Shown: one piece after another, positions 7,344 through 12,917 of the stretch
Layout of the letters: each line of letters begins with the position of its first letter
Numbering within the stretch: position 1 is the stretch's first letter
Source of the DNA: CAYUIG01 sp964444685
GTDB lineage: Bacteria > Gemmatimonadota > Gemmatimonadetes > Longimicrobiales > RSA9
DNA: 27,292 bases
NCBI GenBank assembly: GCA_964444685.1
Contig: CAYUIG010000042.1
Span: forward strand, 1-27,292
Reading direction: 5' to 3'
The notes under the pieces: model-generated
Told to the model about the DNA's origin: nothing
What the model saw: only the letters and a program-made list of their open reading frames with translations
Database searches by the model: none
Made by a program: the position numbers and the translations under genes

Positions 7344-9041
7344 GTGCGCGCGTACTACGGTCGTATCAAAGGGCGCCTGCTGGTCGCCTTCGCGATCAGC
7401 TTCGCCGGTCTCGTGGCGCTGTACTTCGTGAGCACCCAGTCCCTGGACAGCCTCACGGCCCAGGTGAACAGTGCGCTCGCGCAGCTGGGCGACCGCATGG
7501 ACCGCACCGCCCAGCTCGAGCGCGGTCTGCTGGACCAGTTCGCGGCCGGGCAGGCGTTCATCGTGACCGGAGACTCGAGCCGGCACGAGGAATTCCTTTC
7601 GCTCGGTGAGCTGACGGCCGAGCGGATCGCGGGCTACCGCATTCTCGCCGACCTGACGGACGAGGAACGCGAGCCGATCAACCGGATCGCCGAACTGCAC
7701 GACTCGCTCACGGCCGTGCATCTCGATGCCCAGCGCCGCCGTCGCATGGGGGATGCACCCGGTGCGGGTGCGGCGCTCGCGGCCGCGCAGCCCATGCTGT
7801 CCCAGTTGCGCACGACGATCGGCATCCTCCAGGATGGCGAGGTCCGTCGGGTGGAGGACACAGCGACGTCGCTCACTCTGCGTGCGAGCGAGATCCAGAC
7901 GCTGCTGCTCATCCTGCTCGCGGTCACCGCGCTGATTGCGATCGGCTTCATCAACTTCACGCTGCGCGCGATCGAACGGCCGCTGGGCAAGCTGGTGGCG
8001 GCGGCGAATCAGTTCGGCGAGGGAGATCTCCAGATCTCGCTGAACGGGCGCATGCCCGCGGAGTTCCAGGTGCTGGCGGGCGCGTTCACGACGATGGCGG
8101 ACCGCTTCCGCACGATCGTGGGCGAGACAGTGGCGACGGCGAATCGGATCACGGTGTCGGCGTCGGACCTGTCGAGCATCTCCGAAGAAGTGGCGGCATC
8201 GAGCGGCGAGGTGTCGACGGCGATGGTCGGGATCTCGACCGGTGCGGAGCACCAGGCCGTCGGGCTGCGCACGGTGGATCAGGCGCTGGAGCACATGCGC
8301 GCGCGCGCGGCGGAGATCGACGCGGCAGCGGAGCGCGTGCGGGTGGTCGGTGCACGCATCCGCGAGCTGGCGGAGGCGAAGCGCCGCGACGTAGCGCGCG
8401 CGAGCGCGATGCTGCTGGAAGTGCGCGAGGTCGTGCAGACGTCCGGCAGTCAGGTGGAGGAGCTGGAGCGGGTGTCCGAGACGATCAGCCGCTTCCTCGA
8501 GACGATTCAGGGTATTGCCCGGCAGACGAACCTGCTCGCACTGAACGCGGCGATCGAGGCCGCGCGCGCGGGCGAGCACGGCCGCGGCTTCGCGGTCGTG
8601 GCGGATGAGGTCCGGAAGCTGGCGGACGGGAGTGCGCGTGCGGCCGACGAGGTCGCCGCGGCCGTTCAGCGCATCCGCAACCAGATCGAGACGGTGGCCG
8701 GCACGATGGCCGCCGGGTCCGAGAAGGTGGCGGATGTGGAGACGGTGTCGAAGGGAGCGGAGACGGCGTTCGAGGCGATCGTGGCCGCCGTGACGGAGGT
8801 TACGGGCGCCGCGGACCAGGTCGAGGCGTCGGCCCGGGAAAACCGGAACGCAGTCGCGTCCGTAGAGCAGAATGTGCGGGCGGTCGGTGCGACGGCGGAG
8901 GGCCACGCTGCGAGTGCACAGCAGGTGAGCGCGGCCGCTCAGGAGCAGTCGGCCGCCACCGAAGAGCTGAGCGCAGCGAGCGTGGAGCTGCTGCACGCGG
9001 CCGAACGGCTGAAGGAGCTGGTGTCGGGATTCAGGACCTAG
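7344..9041 (+). CDS. Methyl-accepting chemotaxis protein
   Basis: 565 aa from the GTG at 7344 (589 aa if the TTG at 7272 is used). An N-terminal membrane helix (LLVAFAISFAGLVALYFVS) is followed by a helical CHASE3/four-helix-bundle-like sensor of ~150 residues, a second membrane helix (TLLLILLAVTALIAIGFINF), a HAMP domain and a long coiled-coil signalling domain. The hairpin tip carries the hallmark IARQTNLLALNAAIEAARAG, which contacts CheA and CheW. The C terminus ends soon after the coiled coil with no CheR-tethering pentapeptide. No che genes are nearby, so this is an orphan receptor. I prefer 7344 because a promoter overlaps 7272 and the frame before the first helix looks non-coding, though no strong Shine-Dalgarno precedes 7344. 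Confidence 0.9.
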   Translation: MRAYYGRIKGRLLVAFAISFAGLVALYFVSTQSLDSLTAQVNSALAQLGDRMDRTAQLERGLLDQFAAGQAFIVTGDSSRHEEFLSLGELTAERIAGYRILADLTDEEREPINRIAELHDSLTAVHLDAQRRRRMGDAPGAGAALAAAQPMLSQLRTTIGILQDGEVRRVEDTATSLTLRASEIQTLLLILLAVTALIAIGFINFTLRAIERPLGKLVAAANQFGEGDLQISLNGRMPAEFQVLAGAFTTMADRFRTIVGETVATANRITVSASDLSSISEEVAASSGEVSTAMVGISTGAEHQAVGLRTVDQALEHMRARAAEIDAAAERVRVVGARIRELAEAKRRDVARASAMLLEVREVVQTSGSQVEELERVSETISRFLETIQGIARQTNLLALNAAIEAARAGEHGRGFAVVADEVRKLADGSARAADEVAAAVQRIRNQIETVAGTMAAGSEKVADVETVSKGAETAFEAIVAAVTEVTGAADQVEASARENRNAVASVEQNVRAVGATAEGHAASAQQVSAAAQEQSAATEELSAASVELLHAAERLKELVSGFRT

Positions 9042-9050
9042 TCCGGGTGA

Positions 9051-9156
9051 GGCGGGCGACTCGGAGCGGGCGACCTGCGGCGGGCGACATAGGGCGGGCG
9101 ACATAGGGCGGGCGACATACGGCGGGTTTTGAGGCGGGTTTTTTGAGGCGGGTTGC
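9051..9156 (+). repeat. 14-bp G-rich tandem array with T-rich tail
   Basis: Five consecutive 14-bp units of the type GGCGGGCGACNTNN start at 9051, 9065, 9079, 9093 and 9107; the third and fourth are identical (…CATAG). They are followed by a 12-bp unit GGCGGGTTTTGA (9121) and a 14-bp unit GGCGGGTTTTTTGA (9133), then a degenerate GGCGGGTTGC (9147). The array begins 9 nt after the chemotaxis receptor stop codon. The T runs might give weak transcript termination, but there is no hairpin of terminator type. Confidence 0.9.
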
Positions 9157-9166
9157 GGGCGGGTAC

Positions 9167-9172
9167 AGGGGG
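9167..9172 (+). promoter_or_regulatory. Ribosome binding site that fixes the TTG start at 9180
   Basis: AGGGGG followed by TGGTGGC places a near-consensus Shine-Dalgarno seven bases before the TTG at 9180. It sits at the degenerate end of the G-rich array, so the repeat tail may supply this site. Confidence 0.6.
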
Positions 9173-9179
9173 TGGTGGC

Positions 9180-9443
9180 TTGGACAACGTTCTTTCGTGG
9201 GCGGTCTTCGGGCTGATCGCGGGGGCGATCGCGAAGTTCGTGCTCCCGGGCAAGGACCCGGGCGGATGCCTGGTCACGATGCTGATCGGGATCGTCGGCG
9301 CGTTCCTGGGCGGATTCTTCAGCCGCGAAGTGCTGGGCGGCGCGCCGGTCACCGGGTTCGACCTGCGCTCCTTCGCGATCGCGGTGCTCGGCTCGATCGC
9401 GCTGCTCCTCGTCTACCGCATGTTCGCCGGCCGCCGGCGCTGA
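9180..9443 (+). CDS. GlsB/YeaQ/YmgE-family small membrane protein
   Basis: 87 aa with three hydrophobic segments: VLSWAVFGLIAGAIAKFVL, CLVTMLIGIVGAFLGGFF and FAIAVLGSIALLLVYRMF. The GLIAGAIAKFVLPGKDPGG pattern and Gly-rich helices are typical of the transglycosylase-associated/YeaQ family, small inner-membrane proteins linked to stress responses with no established biochemical role. The TTG start is supported by the AGGGGG site at 9167; the reading frame upstream of it only translates repeat. It ends three bases before the convergent HisF-like gene, leaving no room for a dedicated terminator. Confidence 0.85.
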   Translation: MDNVLSWAVFGLIAGAIAKFVLPGKDPGGCLVTMLIGIVGAFLGGFFSREVLGGAPVTGFDLRSFAIAVLGSIALLLVYRMFAGRRR

Positions 9444-9446
9444 TCT

Positions 9447-10310
9447 CTAGGGCATGACGTGGGCGGGTGCCGGGTTCACCGGCACGCCTGCGGCTGCCAA
9501 CACCTGTTTGATCTCCCGCGCCGTCGGCGCACCTTCCTGAAACATCCGGCCGATGAGCGCGCCGCCCGCGCCCGCGAGCAGGAAGAGGTCGCGCAGGTGT
9601 TCGGCGCTGCCCGCGCCGCCGCCCGCGATCACGGGCACCTCGACCGCCTCATCGAGTCGCGCCGCGAGCTCGAGGTCGAACCCGCGACCCGTGCCCGTCC
9701 TGTCGATGCTCGTGATCATGATCTCGCCCGCGCCCTGTTCGACGCCGCGGCGCGCCCACGTCACGGCATCGAGCGGCGTCGCGTCCGCACCACGATGCGT
9801 GAACACGCGGAACCACGTGTGTTCGGGCGGCGGGCCCGCGGAGTGGGTGGCGTCGACTTCGGGCCGCGCCTCGATCTCGACCTGCCGTCGCTCCTCGCGC
9901 ACATCGATGGCGAGCACGAGGCGAGCGGCGCCGTAGCGCTGGCTCGCGTGCGCGAGCATGTCGGGGTCCACGACCGCCGCGTCATCGAACACCACCTTCG
10001 CAGCGCCCGCACCGATCAGCGCATCGACCTTATCGAGCGTGCCGATCCCTCCGCCCGCGAGAACAGGAACAAAGAGGCTTTGCGACGCGGTGTCGATCAC
10101 GTTCACCAGCCGCGCCTGACCTTCGTAATCCTCGGACGCATCCAGGAACAGGATCTCATCCACGCCCTCCGACTGGAGCTGGCGTGCGAACTCGATGGGA
10201 TCGGCGTCATCGCGCAGTCCCCGTTCGCGCGCGGGCTGCGCGAGTCGGCCGGCGCGAAGTTCGACGCGAGCGATGATTCGGCGAGGTGTTTCGGCTGGAG
10301 AGGTCGGCAT
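9447..10310 (-). CDS. Divergent HisF-like TIM-barrel protein
   Basis: 287 aa, clearly of the HisF fold (imidazole glycerol phosphate synthase cyclase subunit). Family motifs include LAGGGIG (84-90), LAIDVRE (133-139, containing the equivalent of catalytic Asp130), MITSIDRTGTGRGFDLEL and VIAGGGAG (phosphate site). However, the CLDVKDGR segment that holds catalytic Asp11 in known HisF reads RVELRAGR here, so Asp11 appears to be Glu17. The ADKVSIN segment reads AAKVVFD, losing the Asp that contacts HisH, and RDGT reads RTGT. No hisH or other his gene is adjacent. It may be a paralogue with another role or a fast-evolving HisF. The ATG at 10310 has GGAG five bases upstream. Confidence 0.8.
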   Translation of the reverse strand: MPTSPAETPRRIIARVELRAGRLAQPARERGLRDDADPIEFARQLQSEGVDEILFLDASEDYEGQARLVNVIDTASQSLFVPVLAGGGIGTLDKVDALIGAGAAKVVFDDAAVVDPDMLAHASQRYGAARLVLAIDVREERRQVEIEARPEVDATHSAGPPPEHTWFRVFTHRGADATPLDAVTWARRGVEQGAGEIMITSIDRTGTGRGFDLELAARLDEAVEVPVIAGGGAGSAEHLRDLFLLAGAGGALIGRMFQEGAPTAREIKQVLAAAGVPVNPAPAHVMP

Positions 10311-10410
10311 GCGTGCTCCGGATCTGATGGGATCGAGCGCGTCCCGACTCCCCGCACCCGGTCCGGCGGATGAATGGCGTGATTCGCGAAGCAAGTCCCG
10401 CGCCGGACGA

Positions 10411-11412
10411 TCAGGGCTGAAGCGCGTATGCAAGGTAGCGCGCCGCCTGCCGCTCGGCCCAGAAACGGGGTGCCCACGGGGACCCCTCGATGAAGCCGAC
10501 GTGCCCGCCGTGCGCGACCAACCCGGTGTGGATGCACGGGTTGGCTGCGGCCTCGGCGTGCGGGAACCACGGCTCCGGCAGGAACGGATCGTCCGCGGCG
10601 TGCAGCAGCAGCACGGGAATGCGGATGCGAGGGAGCCAGGGCCCGGAGCTGGAGCGGGTGTAGTAGTCCTCGGCGCTGTCGAAGCCGTGGATCGGCGCGG
10701 TCAGGGCGTCATCGAACTCGCGGAAGCTGCGTGCGCCGCGGGCGCGCTCGAGGTCGCAGTTCCCGTCGAGCTGGGCGGCCTTCGCTTCCATCTTGGCGAT
10801 CAGCGATTTCAGGAACACGCCCGTGTAGAACCGGCCCATCCGTCCGGAGTCGAGCGCGCGTGCGCCCGCATCGAGATCGTACGGGACCGAGATGGCGACG
10901 GCCGCCGCGAGTCGGGCGCGCGCGTCGTCGCCTTCTTCTCCCAGGTACTTGAGCAGTGCGTTGCCGCCGAGGGAGAACCCGAGCGCGGCGAGCCGGCGGC
11001 CGGGGAAACGTTCGGCGAGGTGCTGAAGGACGTGGCGGATGTCGCCGGTGTCGCCCGAGTGGTAGAAGCGGGTGGTGCGGTTGGGCTCGCCGCTGCAGGA
11101 GCGGAAGTTGAGACCGACCGCAGCGATGCCGCGGCGGTAGAGCTCGCGGTAGCTGTAGATCGCGTAGCCGCGGCGTGCGGAGCCCTCCAGGCCGTGCAGC
11201 AGCAGGACGAGCGGTGCATCGGGCGCCGGTTCCGGCGGAAAGTCGAGATCGACGAAGTCGCGGTCGGGCGTGGCGAGACGCTCCCGGCGAAATGCGGGCG
11301 GCCGCGGCCGGCGGAGTAGTCGTCCCGCTACGGTCTGTGCGTGAGCGCCGGGGAGCCATGGCGCGGGTCTCAACGGCTCGAGCTCGAACGCGGGGCCTTT
11401 CGTTGCAGCCAT
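10411..11412 (-). CDS. YheT/ABHD1-3-type alpha/beta hydrolase
   Basis: 333 aa, cytoplasmic, no signal peptide. The N-terminal WLPGAHAQTV motif and the oxyanion region LLLHGLEGSARRGY are characteristic of the YheT (COG0429) group of esterase-like hydrolases. The nucleophile is S147 in GFSLGG, the acid is in HAADDPFLPEP and the catalytic His is in HGGHVGF near the C terminus, so the triad looks complete. Natural substrates of this family are poorly known; short acyl esters or lipids are likely. AAGGAG lies one base upstream of the ATG at 11412, unusually close. Its start codon is only 20 bp from that of the divergent aminotransferase. Confidence 0.87.
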   Translation of the reverse strand: MAATKGPAFELEPLRPAPWLPGAHAQTVAGRLLRRPRPPAFRRERLATPDRDFVDLDFPPEPAPDAPLVLLLHGLEGSARRGYAIYSYRELYRRGIAAVGLNFRSCSGEPNRTTRFYHSGDTGDIRHVLQHLAERFPGRRLAALGFSLGGNALLKYLGEEGDDARARLAAAVAISVPYDLDAGARALDSGRMGRFYTGVFLKSLIAKMEAKAAQLDGNCDLERARGARSFREFDDALTAPIHGFDSAEDYYTRSSSGPWLPRIRIPVLLLHAADDPFLPEPWFPHAEAAANPCIHTGLVAHGGHVGFIEGSPWAPRFWAERQAARYLAYALQP

Positions 11413-11432
11413 GCTCCTTCGAAGTTGCGCGA

Positions 11433-12668
11433 ATGCGGGCGCAAGATGCGGAGACCGGCAGCGGCGCACCAGCCGCGTTCGACCCGCGGCCGTGGCAGGC
11501 GGACACGCAGGCCGCGCGACTCGGCCGGATCCACCTGAACAACGCGGGCGCGGCCCTCATGCCCGCGCCGGTGATCGGCGCCGTCGAGTCGCATCTGCGG
11601 CTCGAGGCGGAGCTGGGCGGCTACGAGGCGGGTGACGCCGCGGCGCACGCGATCGATGAGTCGTACCGTTCGATCGCGGCGCTCGTCGGCTGCGAGCCGC
11701 GCAACATCGCCATCGTCGAGAATGCCACCGTGGCGTTCGCGCAGTCGCTGTCCGCGTTCGACTTCCGTCCCGGCGACGTCATCCTGACGACGCGCAACGA
11801 CTACGTCTCCAACCAGCTCATGTACCTCTCGCTCGCGCGCCGCGCCGGCGTGGAGGTGGTGCATGCGGAGGATGCGCCGGAAGGTGGCGTCGATCCGCAG
11901 TGGGTGCGGGAGCGGCTGCGCACGGCGCCGCCGCGGCTCGTCGCGCTGACGTGGGTGCCCACGAACTCCGGGCTCGTCCAGCCGGCCGCGGCCATCGGCG
12001 CGGAGTGTGAGGAGGCGGGCGTGCCGTTCGTCCTCGATGCCTGCCAGGCCATCGGGCAGATCCCGATCGATGTGAACGCGCTTCGCTGCGACTACATGGC
12101 GGTGACCGCGCGCAAGTTCCTGCGCGGCCCGCGCGGCATCGGTTTCCTGTACGTGTCGGACCGTGCGCTCGGGCGCGGGGATCATCCGCTGTTCGTGGAC
12201 ATGCGCGGCGCGGACTGGACCGATCCGGCGGAGTTCCGGCTGGCCGACGACGCGCGCCGCTTCGAGAACTGGGAGTTCGCGTACGCGCTCGTGATCGGCA
12301 TGGGCGCGGCGGCGCGTTACGCGGCGCGGGTCGGCGTACCCGAAGCCGGCGCGTATGCCGCAGGTCTTGCCGCGCGGCTGCGCGAGGGTCTGGCGGCGAT
12401 CCCGCGCGTGCGTGTCCTGGACCGCGGGCCGGAGCTATGCGCCATCGCAACGGCCGCGATCGAGGGCCTGGACGCGGCGGACGTCGTGCAGCGGCTGCGC
12501 GAACAGGCGATCAACACGAGCGCCACGTTCCGGGCGTGGGCGGTGTTCGACATGGACGGGAAGCGTGCACGCGATGCCCTTCGGCTCTCGCCGCACTACT
12601 ACAACACCAGCCGCGATGTCGACACGGCGATCGCCGCGATCGAGGACCTGGTCACCGTCGGGTCGTAG
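11433..12668 (+). CDS. Class V aminotransferase / cysteine-desulfurase-like PLP enzyme
   Basis: 411 aa, fold-type I PLP enzyme. LNNAGAALMP near the N terminus, ENATVAFAQSL (phosphate-binding area), VLDACQAIGQIPIDV (D202 to the PLP ring nitrogen, Q205) and ARKFLRGPRG (Schiff-base K228) place it in the class V aminotransferase family, close to cysteine desulfurases, isopenicillin-N epimerases and EgtE-type lyases. The usual His before the lysine is Arg. No conserved active-site Cys loop or iron-sulfur scaffold neighbour supports a real cysteine desulfurase, so the reaction remains open. The ATG at 11433 was chosen where family similarity begins; the frame is open further upstream but there is antisense to the hydrolase gene. 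No strong ribosome binding site is visible. Confidence 0.85.
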   Translation: MRAQDAETGSGAPAAFDPRPWQADTQAARLGRIHLNNAGAALMPAPVIGAVESHLRLEAELGGYEAGDAAAHAIDESYRSIAALVGCEPRNIAIVENATVAFAQSLSAFDFRPGDVILTTRNDYVSNQLMYLSLARRAGVEVVHAEDAPEGGVDPQWVRERLRTAPPRLVALTWVPTNSGLVQPAAAIGAECEEAGVPFVLDACQAIGQIPIDVNALRCDYMAVTARKFLRGPRGIGFLYVSDRALGRGDHPLFVDMRGADWTDPAEFRLADDARRFENWEFAYALVIGMGAAARYAARVGVPEAGAYAAGLAARLREGLAAIPRVRVLDRGPELCAIATAAIEGLDAADVVQRLREQAINTSATFRAWAVFDMDGKRARDALRLSPHYYNTSRDVDTAIAAIEDLVTVGS

Positions 12669-12674
12669 ATGTAA

Positions 12675-12707
12675 CCGTGGCCGGGGCCCACTGAACCCCG
12701 GCCACGG
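12675..12707 (+). terminator. Perfect 12-bp hairpin after the aminotransferase gene
   Basis: CCGTGGCCGGGG (12675-12686) and CCCCGGCCACGG (12696-12707) form a perfect 12-bp GC-rich stem with a 9-nt loop, seven bases after the stop codon. No T tract follows, so termination may be inefficient or need another factor. Confidence 0.6.
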
Positions 12708-12740
12708 CCGCGCAAGAAAGGCGGGAAGGTACTGCAGAGG

Positions 12741-12841
12741 CCCGGCGGGGGCGGGACCCCCCGGCCCGCCGTCCGCCGGGTGCATGGAGCAGGCGTCTCC
12801 GCCAACTCCGGTCTCCGTACGGGTCATTCTGCCCCGGAGTT
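12741..12841 (+). other. Two further strong hairpins upstream of uvrA
   Basis: CCCGGCGG (12741-12748) pairs with CCGCCGGG (12773-12780) and encloses GGCGGG/CCCGCC (12750-12755/12765-12770), an almost continuous 14-bp stem. Next, AACTCCGG (12804-12811) pairs with CCGGAGTT (12834-12841) around the palindrome CCGTACGG. With the hairpin at 12675 this gives three stems in 170 bp, ending ~75 nt before the uvrA start. It could be stacked terminators, a structured uvrA leader or a small RNA; sequence alone does not decide. No long ORF of its own is seen. Confidence 0.45.
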
Positions 12842-12917
12842 TCGCTCCCAAGACCTTTGACGCCATCTCCGGGTAGAACGTTGCACTCGGCCAGCCGCAG
12901 TGCTTTCAGGGTGGAGC

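Noticed and set aside
7200..9104. Upstream extension of the DUF1707 frame to 863 codons
   Set aside because: Everything above 7199 is antisense to the chemotaxis receptor, and a good ATG with a Shine-Dalgarno exists at 7199.
9051..9156. CRISPR array
   Set aside because: Units are 14 bp, directly adjacent and without spacers; no cas genes are present.
10361..10408. Hairpin GTCCGGCG/CGCCGGAC between the hydrolase and the HisF-like gene
   Set aside because: The loop is 32 nt with no U tail, so it is within chance for this base composition.
11175..11432. Longer start for the aminotransferase
   Set aside because: The added 86 residues are antisense to the hydrolase gene and show no family similarity.
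12857..12885. uvrA promoter with TTGACG at 12857
   Set aside because: No acceptable -10 lies 16-19 bp downstream; TAGAAC at 12874 is only 11 bp away.
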